Shown here: positions 8,424 to 17,347 of the stretch, in pieces
Layout: each line of letters starts with the position of its first letter
Position numbering within the stretch: the first letter of the stretch is position 1
Assembly: GCA_913043025.1 (NCBI GenBank)
Contig: CAJWLM010000009.1
Coordinates: forward strand, 1-64,000
Direction: 5' to 3'
DNA length: 64,000 bases
DNA from: an uncultured Rhodospirillaceae bacterium
Lineage (GTDB): Bacteria > Pseudomonadota > Alphaproteobacteria > UBA8366
Position numbers and translations under genes: made by a program
Notes under the pieces: generated by a model
Told to the model about the DNA's origin: nothing
Database searches by the model: none
The model's input: only the letters and a program-made list of their open reading frames with translations

Positions 8424-9200
8424 TTGGAAAACTTGAAAAGTTCTGCCTCAAGTCAAAAGCATGAAAGACTTGTCATAGAGTTAACAGGTGTTAACAAGTG
8501 GTACGGCGACTTCCAAGCACTTGTTGACATTAACATGTCGGTGCGACGCAGTGAGCGGGTCGTGGTTTGCGGTCCCTCTGGGTCCGGAAAATCAACAATG
8601 ATACGCTGTATTAATAGATTAGAAGTGCATCAGCGTGGAAGAATAGTTGTCGACGGCATTGAACTTACAGACAATCTTAAGAACATTGAAGCCATTCGGA
8701 GCGAAGTGGGTATGGTTTTTCAATCATTTAATTTGTTCCCCCATATGCCCGTAATCGACAACCTTACCTTAGCACCTATGCTAGTACGGAAAATGCCAAA
8801 AAAAGATGCCGAAGAATTGGCTATGCAATATCTTGAGCGTGTTCAAATACCGGAACAAGCATTCAAATACCCTGGCCAGCTTTCCGGAGGTCAACAGCAA
8901 AGAGTCGCTATTGCGAGATCTCTTTGTATGCAGCCAAAAATCATGCTTTTTGATGAGCCAACATCAGCGCTTGACCCAGAAATGATTAAAGAGGTTCTTG
9001 ACGTTATGATCGAGTTAGCTGAAGACGGCATGACAATGATAGTAGTAACTCATGAGATGGGATTTGCAAAAACTGTCGCTGATACTATGGTCTTCATGGA
9101 CGCAGGGGAGATAGTAGAGTCAGCTGACCCGAGTAAGTTTTTTACTGCGCCAGATAATCCTCGGACCAAGCTTTTTTTAAGTCAAATCTTAACTCACTGA
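8424..9200 (+). CDS. aapP: General L-amino acid ABC transporter ATP-binding protein
   Basis: This 258-residue ABC ATPase powers the Aap transporter. Walker A is GPSGSGKST (residues 50-58), the Q-loop lies in [11 protein letters not shown], the ABC signature is LSGGQQQR, Walker B is [14 protein letters not shown] and the switch His is in VVTHEMGFA. It starts at TTG 8424 with GGAG six bases upstream, 19 bases after aapM. It is the last gene of the operon, and about 420 bases without a gene follow. Confidence 0.94.
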   Translation: MENLKSSASSQKHERLVIELTGVNKWYGDFQALVDINMSVRRSERVVVCGPSGSGKSTMIRCINRLEVHQRGRIVVDGIELTDNLKNIEAIRSEVGMVFQSFNLFPHMPVIDNLTLAPMLVRKMPKKDAEELAMQYLERVQIPEQAFKYPGQLSGGQQQRVAIARSLCMQPKIMLFDEPTSALDPEMIKEVLDVMIELAEDGMTMIVVTHEMGFAKTVADTMVFMDAGEIVESADPSKFFTAPDNPRTKLFLSQILTH

Positions 9201-9622
9201 CCACTGCTACTCTTTGTAATTTTCGATAGAAAATTTGATCAATGAGAACTCGTATTCCATATAAAACTAAATATTAACGTATTTTTTGCTACCCCACTTT
9301 TGATTGCGAGTCGTGACCACGCATTTCTCAGGTTCTGCGGAACACCGAACGGAAGAAATAATTGTCTTCAATTCGGGTTCAGGTGAACGCATGAACTTTG
9401 GTGTATTGCGCTCGAAAGTTATAAGTTATTATTCTTCTACAGATTAGCTACCATAGTTACCCTTCTGGGTAGCCAATGTGCTACGTGGAGCTCATTTATG
9501 TTGGCTAGATAACCGGCAGTACATTTTTCGAACCACGTTGTGTTTTGCAAAAATAAGCTTGCGCAAGCGCGTACTGTCACCCATTCTCTCATGGAGGTTG
9601 AATGACACATAGGGAGGAGTTT
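9201..9622 (+). other. Intergenic region between aapP and the sulfite-oxidase-family gene
   Basis: No convincing gene is present on either strand. No clear hairpin terminator is visible after aapP. The right end must contain the promoter of the Mo-enzyme/etf operon, but no unambiguous -35/-10 pair stands out. A strong AGGGAGGAG ribosome site at 9611-9619 marks the downstream start. Confidence 0.5.
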
Positions 9623-10879
9623 ATGTCCATTGAAGATGAAGACCTTGAGGGTGAATTCATTATGGGGTGGCCTGACCGCAAACGGCTTAGGCATGCGGAG
9701 AGCCCTGACGCAGAAGGAAGAGTAATCTACGCCCGAACTCCAGTGCTTGAACAGGAGGGCTTAATAACGCCAACAGAAGCATTCTTCGTAAATGCCCAAG
9801 TACAGATGCCAGAGCCTGTTCATCCAGATGATTGGCAGGTCGAAATCTGTGGCGAAGTAGACAACCCATTCACCCTAACTCTTGAGGAGCTTAAAAAACT
9901 TCCAGCGCGCACCGTTCGTGCTGTGACAGAGTGCGCTGGTAATGATGGAGATTACTTTGACTGGCTTGCTGGCACCACAAACGTTAAACCACAAATTGCC
10001 CGGGCAAATGATGCTGTAGATCCAAATGTAGACAAATTCAAAAACAATAATATGACGTTTGAAGAGATGCTGGAGCGTCCCCATGCTACTAACTTGTGCA
10101 GTGGGGGCGAATGGACCGGTACTCCGTTGAAAGAAATTCTCGATCGAGCTGGTGTAAAATCCGATGCAGTTAGCGTGCGATTAGTAGGATTTGATGTTGG
10201 CACACCTAATGAGATGAAACTTTATCGTGCCGCGGGCTCTTTGGATGCAGAGATAGCCAAACCAGGCGCCATAAATTTTGACAAAGCACTACCTATGGAT
10301 AAAGCATTTCATGAAGACACAATAATTGCATGGGCGCATAATGGTGATGCACTATTACACGTTCATGGAGCTCCAGCACGAGCTATTGTGCCTGGCTGGG
10401 CTGGAAATTGGTGGGTAAAATGGCTAGAGAAGATTGAAGTCCATGACCACATGGTGCCCTGTTATCATCAGACAGAGTACTTTGTTCTTGGAAAGTCGTA
10501 TGAAGATCCAAACAAAACCATGTGCATGGAGTTAGGCTGCAAAAGCATTATCACATGGCCTAGAGATAACCATTCACCGATAAAAACAGGTGAACATTTG
10601 GTACGCGGTTTAGCGTGGTCAGGCGGTGGCGCAATTGAAAAAGTCGAAGTTAGTCTTGATAGTGGCGAGACTTGGGTCGACGCTCATGTTGAATATTCGC
10701 CGGATAAATGGCTCTGGAAACGTTGGTCCTATCTGTGGGATGTTAGCAAACCGGGCAATTATGCAATCATGGCTCGTGCTTACGATGAAGCTGGGCGTAT
10801 GCAGCCGGTAACAGAATGGAATTATTTAGCTAAACATTTTGACGGTGTTATTCCGTCGGAAATTTCAGTCGTTGAGTAA
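9623..10879 (+). CDS. Sulfite-oxidase-family molybdenum oxidoreductase, no signal peptide
   Basis: The ~418-residue protein has the oxidoreductase molybdopterin domain of the SUOX/SoxC family. The Mo-ligand Cys lies in VTECAGNDGDYF, the cofactor and substrate loop is HGAPARAIVPGWAGNWWVKW, and a C-terminal Mo-co dimerisation domain follows (GLAWSGGGAIEKVEVS, SGETWVDA). No haem b5 or cytochrome domain and no Tat or Sec signal is present, so it appears cytoplasmic. The ATG at 9623 was chosen because AGGGAGGAG sits just upstream; an ATG at 9602 is less likely. etfB follows after six bases. Partners in this family are usually cytochromes (SoxD, SorB); an ETF neighbour is unusual. The substrate may be sulfite or another sulfur compound. 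Confidence 0.82.
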   Translation: MSIEDEDLEGEFIMGWPDRKRLRHAESPDAEGRVIYARTPVLEQEGLITPTEAFFVNAQVQMPEPVHPDDWQVEICGEVDNPFTLTLEELKKLPARTVRAVTECAGNDGDYFDWLAGTTNVKPQIARANDAVDPNVDKFKNNNMTFEEMLERPHATNLCSGGEWTGTPLKEILDRAGVKSDAVSVRLVGFDVGTPNEMKLYRAAGSLDAEIAKPGAINFDKALPMDKAFHEDTIIAWAHNGDALLHVHGAPARAIVPGWAGNWWVKWLEKIEVHDHMVPCYHQTEYFVLGKSYEDPNKTMCMELGCKSIITWPRDNHSPIKTGEHLVRGLAWSGGGAIEKVEVSLDSGETWVDAHVEYSPDKWLWKRWSYLWDVSKPGNYAIMARAYDEAGRMQPVTEWNYLAKHFDGVIPSEISVVE

Positions 10880-10885
10880 ACTAAC

Positions 10886-11704
10886 ATGCATATCGTTGTT
10901 TTAGTTAAGCAGATCTTTGATCCGGATGTAGCAACCACTGTTTTTCGAATAGACGAAGAAGCATGCGCTATAGTTCCTTTGCCTGGTGTTTCTCCTGTAA
11001 TAAGCCCATTCGATGAGCAGGCGGTTGAGGCGGCCATGCGAATAAAAGATGCACATGGACAAAAGTTGGAGAGTGAAAAAAATGACGTAAAGGTAACTGT
11101 TGTCACAATGGCAGAAGAAACAGCCCGTGTTGCTATCAAAGGAGAACTCGCTAAGGGCGCAGATGAAGGGTTACTCCTGGCAGATCCGTTGTTTGAAAAT
11201 GCCGATGCTGTTTTAACAGCAAATATTCTTGCTACGGCAATACGGAAGTTAGGTGACGTAGATCTTATAATTGCCGGACGTCAAGCGGCGGATAAAGATC
11301 TCGGTGTTGTTGGTCTCGGTGTAGCCCAATTGCTGGATATACCTGCCATTACATATGCCTGTGACATAGAGATTGATAATAAAACAATTTCAGTGGAGCG
11401 GGTTCTTGAGGACGGTACCGAGAAAGTTCAAACGCAGCTTCCTGCATTGGTTACGATTTCTCATGAGTTAGGGAAGCCACGTTACGCTGGATTACGGGAA
11501 ACTATGCGTGCAGCACGGAAACCGATTAATACGTGGAACGGCAGTGATCTCGGAATCAATACTGAGATTGCATACGGCAGACAGCATATCGAAAAGCTGT
11601 TCATCCCAGATAATAAGGTGAATTGTGAAATCATTCAGGGTGACACGCCCGACGATGTAGCCTTTCAGTTGGCTACTCGACTCAAAGAAGCTGACCTGAT
11701 TTAG
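10886..11704 (+). CDS. etfB: Electron transfer flavoprotein, β subunit
   Basis: The 272-residue product starts MHIVVLVKQIFDPD and has the ETF-β features SPFDEQAVEAAMRIKD, LIIAGRQAADKDLGVVG and the QLPALVTISHELGKPRY segment that shapes the AMP site and the recognition loop. ETF is a soluble αβ dimer that passes electrons from dehydrogenases to ETF-quinone oxidoreductase. This copy sits six bases after a sulfite-oxidase-family gene and 23 bases before etfA. That suggests a dedicated ETF for that enzyme rather than the housekeeping fatty-acid ETF. Confidence 0.88.
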   Translation: MHIVVLVKQIFDPDVATTVFRIDEEACAIVPLPGVSPVISPFDEQAVEAAMRIKDAHGQKLESEKNDVKVTVVTMAEETARVAIKGELAKGADEGLLLADPLFENADAVLTANILATAIRKLGDVDLIIAGRQAADKDLGVVGLGVAQLLDIPAITYACDIEIDNKTISVERVLEDGTEKVQTQLPALVTISHELGKPRYAGLRETMRAARKPINTWNGSDLGINTEIAYGRQHIEKLFIPDNKVNCEIIQGDTPDDVAFQLATRLKEADLI

Positions 11705-11727
11705 CCCACTGACAGGGAGAGCACCAA

Positions 11728-12723
11728 GTGACTGATAAGATTAACATTTTGGTTTTAGTAGAAATGGATCAGGACAAGGCAAGCGATCTTTCTCTGGAAA
11801 TGCTAGGATGCGCGCGGCAACTTGCTGATAAAGATGATGAAAGTGATGTTGTTGCAGTAGTATTTGGTGACGATTTTGGGACACTTGGGGAAGACTTGAT
11901 ATCCTTTGGTGCGGACGAGGTTATCTTATTGGAAAGTACATTGTGCCATCCTTATCAAGCGGATACATGGTTACCCGACATGGCAGCGATGGCCAAGGAG
12001 ACTAAAGCCAGCCTAATACTCATGAGCCATAATAGTACAGGTGGAGACCTCGCACCGCGCCTCGCATTTAAATTGAAATGTGGCGTCGCTACCAGCTGTG
12101 AAAAGATTACAATTGAAGGAGCAAAAACCTTCCTTACCCGGACATGTTATGGCGGAAAGGCACGGGAAGTTTTGTCGTTTGACAACGAAGTTGCAATAGC
12201 AACTATCAGACCCAAATCACAAACTCCAATTGCTCGAGACATCAAGCGCTGCGGGGACGTTAAAACCAAACCCCTGTCCGTAAACAAAAACGATGTCCGT
12301 GTGAATGTAATCGAGCGAAAACGTATCGAAAGTGATGGGCCTAAAATTGAAAATGCCTCCGTTATTGTTGCAGGCGGTGGTGGCCTCGGTGGACCAGAAG
12401 GGTTTGAGATTGCCACTGAACTCGCAGATGTGCTAGGTGGCGCTGTTGGAGCGAGTCGGGTTGCATGTGACCAGGGGTGGTGCCCACCGGGGTATCAAAT
12501 TGGCCTTTCTGGTAAAACCGTCGCGCCAGAGCTTTACATCGCTATTGGAATATCGGGGGCCAGCCATCATATGGCAGGCTGCGCAAATGCGAAAAATATT
12601 GTGGCAATTAATAACGATGCTGATGCACCAATGTTTAATTTCTCAAGATATGGCGCTATCGGCGACTATGAAGCGCTGCTGCCCGCCTTAACAAAACAAA
12701 TTGCAAAGCTTAAAGGACAATAA
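11728..12723 (+). CDS. etfA: Electron transfer flavoprotein, α subunit
   Basis: This 331-residue protein has the ETF-α C-terminal FAD domain: a glycine-rich VAGGGGLGGPEGF, then ELADVLGGAVGASR, CPPGYQIGLSGKTVAPELYIAIGISG (given in parts) and IVAINNDADAPMFNFSRYGAIGD. The N-terminal domain is less conserved. Translation starts at GTG 11728 with CAGGGAGAG upstream. With etfB it forms the FAD/AMP-carrying dimer. Its operon position makes the Mo enzyme at 9.6-10.9 kb its probable electron donor, which is inference. Confidence 0.88.
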   Translation: MTDKINILVLVEMDQDKASDLSLEMLGCARQLADKDDESDVVAVVFGDDFGTLGEDLISFGADEVILLESTLCHPYQADTWLPDMAAMAKETKASLILMSHNSTGGDLAPRLAFKLKCGVATSCEKITIEGAKTFLTRTCYGGKAREVLSFDNEVAIATIRPKSQTPIARDIKRCGDVKTKPLSVNKNDVRVNVIERKRIESDGPKIENASVIVAGGGGLGGPEGFEIATELADVLGGAVGASRVACDQGWCPPGYQIGLSGKTVAPELYIAIGISGASHHMAGCANAKNIVAINNDADAPMFNFSRYGAIGDYEALLPALTKQIAKLKGQ

Positions 12724-12736
12724 TTTCATAAGTGTA

Positions 12737-13048
12737 TTACCTGCAATAGGCACTCCAAACGACTGCCAGTTCGCGCAATCTATCTTCTAAAACTTGCATC
12801 TCGGTATTTAAGCGTTGTGCTCTTTGTCTCAATTCTTTTGCCCCGAGTTTTTCTATATTGCCCTTACTTAAACGTTTTTGGTTAAGATGATTGAGCCAGA
12901 ATAAGTTCATTTTAGGTTCAATTCTGCCATCAAAAAGTGCCCGACAGAATCTTATGCTGGATTCATATGTTTTGTGATCATCTGCCCTCACAGCAGTAGT
13001 CACAAAAAGCAATAGCATAATGAGGACTTTATTATTTTTAAAAATCAT
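12737..13048 (-). CDS. Small exported protein of unknown function
   Basis: A 103-residue protein begins with a signal peptide (MIFKNNKVLIMLLLFVTTAVRA, cleavage after VRA-D). The mature part is rich in Arg, Leu and Glu, contains single Cys residues near its start (RFCRALF) and end (SAYCR), and has a helical segment LRQRAQRLNTEMQVLEDRLRE likely to form a short coiled coil. It is convergent with etfA, 13 bases apart. No family was recognised. The signal peptide end resembles that of the broken gene at 19.3-19.7 kb (VRADD in both). Confidence 0.55.
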   Translation of the reverse strand: MIFKNNKVLIMLLLFVTTAVRADDHKTYESSIRFCRALFDGRIEPKMNLFWLNHLNQKRLSKGNIEKLGAKELRQRAQRLNTEMQVLEDRLRELAVVWSAYCR

Positions 13049-13093
13049 CTGATCCTCACGTTTATCTCTGCGCTAACTTCGTTAGCCTTAACA

Positions 13094-13252
13094 ATGCACC
13101 CAGCTGTAGGAGCGAAAAAAACACACGCACGAGACAATACTAGCAGTTATTCAGATCACTTGGATTACGTAAAAAACACTATTTTTACATTGACCCACCC
13201 TGCAAAGGTTAAGGCTAAATTTAGTCGCCCTCTCAGACAATATGCTAAGTAA
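13094..13252 (+). CDS. Possible 52-residue small protein
   Basis: An open frame from ATG 13094 to TAA 13252 encodes a basic peptide starting MHPAVGAKKTHARD. The same frame stays open about 15 codons upstream as a hydrophobic, signal-like stretch (ILTFISALTSLALT) without an ATG, GTG or TTG start. This may be a real exported peptide with an unusual CTG start at 13049, or chance. There is no good ribosome site, so the call is weak. Confidence 0.2.
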   Translation: MHPAVGAKKTHARDNTSSYSDHLDYVKNTIFTLTHPAKVKAKFSRPLRQYAK

Positions 13253-13306
13253 CTAATAAACCTGCGTTCGCCCCCTGCAATCTCATATTTTACAGAGTAC
13301 CTGAGC

Positions 13307-14092
13307 TTAAATTCCACGAAAATCAGGTTTCCTCTTTTCACTAAATGCTTTCTGGCCTTCTATGCAGTCTGCACTCTCGTAACAAGCGTCTACCAATGCT
13401 CTGCAATAGTTTTGGTCACGCTCTTCAGGAGGTTTCAGAATCTCTTTGATCATAAGCTTTGCTGCCATTATTGTTAACGGTGCATTAGCGGCTATTGTGT
13501 CTGCAAGACTGAACACCTCATTTTCCAACTCATCTGCGGCTACTACGCTTCTTACCCAACCCAAATTAAGAGCTTCAGTCGCGGAATAGAGTTTCCCAGT
13601 AGCTAAAATTTCTAATGCAGCTTTCGCACCAAGGTGTTTCACCAGTCGATCCACATCCATTTCGTTGTAGCCAATACCTAGTTTTGCTGGGGTGATTCCA
13701 AAGCGAGAACGTTCTGATGCCACCAGAATATCGCACTCCATAGCTATCTCTGCTCCGCCGCCAATGGTAACGCCATCAATCATTGCAATCGTTATTTGCG
13801 GGATGTCTCTAAGTGAATTAAAAGCATTCTGTACAGCGACATCATAGTTGTCGCGATCTTTTGGCGTTGCGCGAACCGTGGTAAACTCAGAAATATCTGC
13901 CCCTGCCGAAAATGCTTTATCACCGGCGCCGGAAATAATCACAACGCGTATTCTTGAATCATCTGCAAAAGCTCTGAACTTTTCGTGCAATTCATGCCAC
14001 ATCTCGAGATTAACAGCATTTCTTTTCCCTGGATTATCGATCACTAAATGGACGCGGTGACCCGATATCTTCGTCTGCAGAAATTCAGTCAT
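13307..14092 (-). CDS. Enoyl-CoA hydratase/isomerase-family (crotonase) protein
   Basis: This ~261-residue protein has the crotonase fold: AFSAGADISEF (oxyanion-hole loop, residues ~64-74), IDGVTIGGGAEIAMECDI, then FGITPAKLGIGY. The ALEILATGKLYSATEALNLGWV segment is typical of the family. Crotonases act on CoA thioesters (hydration, isomerisation, decarboxylation). The usual second catalytic Glu of hydratases is not obvious in the GIGYNEMDV region, so the reaction is uncertain. The ATG at 14092 is preferred because AGGA lies seven bases upstream; TTG 14098 is possible. The gene stands alone, divergent from the soeABC operon. Confidence 0.85.
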   Translation of the reverse strand: MTEFLQTKISGHRVHLVIDNPGKRNAVNLEMWHELHEKFRAFADDSRIRVVIISGAGDKAFSAGADISEFTTVRATPKDRDNYDVAVQNAFNSLRDIPQITIAMIDGVTIGGGAEIAMECDILVASERSRFGITPAKLGIGYNEMDVDRLVKHLGAKAALEILATGKLYSATEALNLGWVRSVVAADELENEVFSLADTIAANAPLTIMAAKLMIKEILKPPEERDQNYCRALVDACYESADCIEGQKAFSEKRKPDFRGI

Positions 14093-14467
14093 TGTCAAGT
14101 CCTATGATGTACCCGATCGCTAAGGATTAACCCAGCTTCATGCCAACAGACAATAGAAATAGGAACGCTGCTTTCGGGCAATTATAGACAATGTAAGAAG
14201 CAGCTCCAAGTTACTGTAATTTTTCATAAATAATTTTGGTTTTTCTATTGAAACAAAAACAAAAAAATCCAAATCTATAAATTCAGTCACCCATATTTTT
14301 CATGGCAAGGAGTACTTTTTCACTGTTTTTCTGAAAAAATTGTCCTTGGTAGAATATTTTTTAAAACTGCGAATGATAATCATTTCTATTGCGAATAGGA
14401 ATTATTCTCTTTAAGAATCAGGAAGTCATAACCCCAGTAGGTTGGGAGATAGCACCCGAATGTTGGT
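14093..14467. other. A/T-rich divergent control region between the crotonase gene and soeABC
   Basis: No gene is visible. The stretch 14215-14300 is rich in A/T runs. The right half holds the Fur-like palindrome and a second inverted repeat, so this is probably the control region of soeABC, with the crotonase promoter at the left edge. Confidence 0.5.
14369..14387. promoter_or_regulatory. Fur-box-like palindrome upstream of soeA
   Basis: The segment centres on AATGATAATCATT, matching 14 of 19 positions of the classical Fur consensus (GATAATGATAATCATTATC). It lies about 80 bases before soeA. A second perfect short palindrome, GAATA-GGAAT-TATTC (14393-14407), follows at once. Fur or a relative (Irr, Mur, Zur) could bind. 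An iron- and molybdenum-cofactor-rich enzyme would be a sensible target, but this is inference. Confidence 0.45.
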
Positions 14468-17347
14468 ATGGTAACGCCAAATCTAGATAGGCCTCTTGAA
14501 ACTAGCCCGGTTGTATCGGACGAAATTCGATATACGACGTGCTACATGTGTGCGTGCCGTTGTGGAATACGGGTCCATATGAAAGACGGTACTGTTCGTT
14601 ACATCGATGGAAATCCAAACCACCCGGTAAATAAAGGGGTTCTCTGCGGGAAAGGATCCGCTGGAATAATGACCCTAAATTCACCGGCGCGCTTAACCAA
14701 TCCTCTTCGCCGCGTTGGGCCACGTGGAAGTGGCGAATTTGAAGAAGTGAGTTGGGAAGAGGCGATAGAAACTGCAAAAAAGTGGCTTCAAAATATTCGC
14801 TCAACAGATCCCCGAAAGCTCGCTTTTTTCACTGGTCGAGACCAAAGCCAGGGTTTAACAAGTTGGTGGGCTCAGCAATTCGGCACACCAAATTATGCTG
14901 CACACGGCGGCTTCTGCTCAGTAAACATGGCCGCAGCCGGACTCTACACAATCGGAAGCGCCTTTTGGGAATTTGGAGAGCCTGATTGGGAGTTAACCAG
15001 GTTTTTCATGATGTTTGGTGTTGCTGAAGACCATGATAGTAATCCAATCAAAATGGGACTGGGTCATCTCAAAACGCACGGTGGAAAATTTGTTTCAGTT
15101 AACCCTGTACGAACAGGTTATTCGGCAATTGCTGATGAATGGATTGGCATCACCCCTGGAACAGATGGGCTATTTGTCTTTGCGTTAATTCACGAACTAC
15201 TTCGTGCTGGGAAAGTAGATGCTAATTACTTATCACGGTATACCAATGCTTCATGGTTAGTCTACGATGAGCCTGGTACGGTCGATCACGGTCTGTTTGT
15301 CCGTGATCCTGATGGAAACCCACAATGTTGGGATCGAGAAACCGGCGAACTTACCAATCCCCTTTTAAATGGTTCTAAACCTGCTTTAAAGGGAAACTAC
15401 ATGACTCCCGACAACCGTACCACAAAACCCGCTTTTGTGTTACTTGCCGAACGATATCTCGACGCACAGTACTCTCCGGATGCGGTTGCCGAAAGAACCG
15501 GCGTTCCCGCTGTCACAATAAAACGACTTGCCGTCGAAATTGCCGAGGTTGCCTTTGAACAAGAAATTGAGATCGATGTACCATGGGTTGATTGGGTTGG
15601 ACGACATCATTCTAAAATGATAGGTCGTCCGGTTAGCATGCATGCCATGCGTGGTATATCGGCACATTCCAATGGGTTCCATACATGCCGAGCTATCCAT
15701 GTCTTACAAATTTTGCTTGGCAGTATAGATGTTCCGGGCGGCATGCGATATAAAGCGCCTTACCCAAAGGGCTTAGATTCGTTACCCAAGCCCACAGGGA
15801 AACGTGAGGACGTGCGCCCAAACACACCTCTGCCCGGTCCGCATTTAGGTTTTGTTCGTTCTCCGGAGGACCTCTTAGTCGACGCCGAAGGTAATCCACA
15901 ACGCATTGACAAGGCATTTAGCTGGGATGCCCCGATGTCGGCCCACGGTCTCATGCATATGGTAACGACCAATGCCTGGCAAGGAGACCCATTCAAAATA
16001 GACACCCTGTTCTACTACATGGCCAACATGGCATGGAATTCAGCCATGAATACAACTGACACTATCAACATGTTCACCGACAAAGACGACGAAGGTGAAT
16101 ACAAAATTCCTCACATCATTTATTCGGATGCGTTTTATTCTGAAATGGTTCCCTACGCAGATTTAATTTTGCCTGACACAACATACCTCGAACGATACGA
16201 TTGTATCTCACTACTGGACAGACCTATTTGTGATGCAGATGGAGCAGCGGACTCCATTCGTCACCCGGTTGTGCAACCAGATAGAAATGTTCGACCCTTT
16301 CAGGATGTTCTTATCGACCTTGGGGCTCGACTTGGGTTGGAGGGTCTTGTAAACGAGGATGGTACTGCTAAATACCCCAATGGGTATAAAGAATATATGG
16401 TTTTGCATGAACGGAAACCAGGGATCGGTCCACTTGCAGGTTGGCGCGGGGCAGATGGATCAAAGATCGGCTGTGGAGAACCAAACCTGGATCAATTGAA
16501 TAAGTATATCGACAATCAATGTTTTTGGCGCCATGAGCTAGACCCAGATCAACGTTACTTCAAAAATGTTAATGCTAATTACCTCAACTTTGCAAAAAAC
16601 ATGGGTTTTGTTGCTAGCAGTAAACCGATAATTTTACAGGTTTATGCAGAAGAACTGCAGACTTTTCGTTTAGCTGCCGATGGACACGGATCTATCAAGG
16701 TGCCTGAAAAAAATCGAGATCGAATTAAAAATTATTTTGATCCGCTTCCCATCTGGTACCCGCCATTCGAGGACATTATCGAGGGTGTTGATGAATATCC
16801 AATGCATGCCATTACCCAACGGCCAATGGCTATGTACCACTCCTGGGGATCACAAAATGCCTGGTTGAGGCAAATCCATGGCGAAAATCGTCTTTACATC
16901 TCTCGTGAAAGGGCAGGATCTTTGGGCCTGTCAGATGATGAGTGGGCTTGGGTTAGCAGCCGGAACGGGCGCATCAAAGTGCAGGTCCGTTTGATGGATG
17001 GTGTGAACCCCAATACTGTTTGGACCTGGAATGCCATTGGCAAGAGATCAGGCGCATGGAATTTAAAAGAAGGTGGGAGAGAAGCAAAGTCTAGTTTTTT
17101 AATGAACCACTTGATTGACGAATTATTGCCTGAGCAGCCATGCGGCTATCGATTTACTAACTCGGATCCGGTTACAGGGCAGGCTGCATGGTACGACCTT
17201 CGTGTTCGTGTCGAAAGGGCCGATCAAACTGGGCCGAAAGAGACGTTTCCGCAATTTCCTCCTTTAGCCCCAAAGACAAAGGTTAGCGAGCGGGTAGATA
17301 TTTCACGGTTTGGGGAGAGTTTCCGCGCTGGGCAAGGGAACGACTGA
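14468..17347 (+). CDS. soeA: Cytoplasmic sulfite dehydrogenase, molybdopterin subunit SoeA
   Basis: The 959-residue catalytic subunit belongs to the DMSO-reductase family. The N-terminal [4Fe-4S] site is C25-x2-C28-x3-C32-x27-C60 (CYMCACRC ... GVLCGKG). Mo-bis-MGD-binding segments follow, including FFTGRDQSQGLTSWWAQQFG, FGVAEDHDSNPIKMGLGHLK and the C-terminal dinucleotide-binding domain. No Tat signal is present, which separates it from periplasmic relatives and fits SoeA of the cytoplasmic membrane-bound SoeABC complex that oxidises sulfite to sulfate. Its size and its neighbours (iron-sulfur subunit, DmsC-like anchor) match. Other DMSO-reductase relatives of the same layout (polysulfide or thiosulfate reductases) are the alternative. 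Confidence 0.82.
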   Translation: MVTPNLDRPLETSPVVSDEIRYTTCYMCACRCGIRVHMKDGTVRYIDGNPNHPVNKGVLCGKGSAGIMTLNSPARLTNPLRRVGPRGSGEFEEVSWEEAIETAKKWLQNIRSTDPRKLAFFTGRDQSQGLTSWWAQQFGTPNYAAHGGFCSVNMAAAGLYTIGSAFWEFGEPDWELTRFFMMFGVAEDHDSNPIKMGLGHLKTHGGKFVSVNPVRTGYSAIADEWIGITPGTDGLFVFALIHELLRAGKVDANYLSRYTNASWLVYDEPGTVDHGLFVRDPDGNPQCWDRETGELTNPLLNGSKPALKGNYMTPDNRTTKPAFVLLAERYLDAQYSPDAVAERTGVPAVTIKRLAVEIAEVAFEQEIEIDVPWVDWVGRHHSKMIGRPVSMHAMRGISAHSNGFHTCRAIHVLQILLGSIDVPGGMRYKAPYPKGLDSLPKPTGKREDVRPNTPLPGPHLGFVRSPEDLLVDAEGNPQRIDKAFSWDAPMSAHGLMHMVTTNAWQGDPFKIDTLFYYMANMAWNSAMNTTDTINMFTDKDDEGEYKIPHIIYSDAFYSEMVPYADLILPDTTYLERYDCISLLDRPICDADGAADSIRHPVVQPDRNVRPFQDVLIDLGARLGLEGLVNEDGTAKYPNGYKEYMVLHERKPGIGPLAGWRGADGSKIGCGEPNLDQLNKYIDNQCFWRHELDPDQRYFKNVNANYLNFAKNMGFVASSKPIILQVYAEELQTFRLAADGHGSIKVPEKNRDRIKNYFDPLPIWYPPFEDIIEGVDEYPMHAITQRPMAMYHSWGSQNAWLRQIHGENRLYISRERAGSLGLSDDEWAWVSSRNGRIKVQVRLMDGVNPNTVWTWNAIGKRSGAWNLKEGGREAKSSFLMNHLIDELLPEQPCGYRFTNSDPVTGQAAWYDLRVRVERADQTGPKETFPQFPPLAPKTKVSERVDISRFGESFRAGQGND

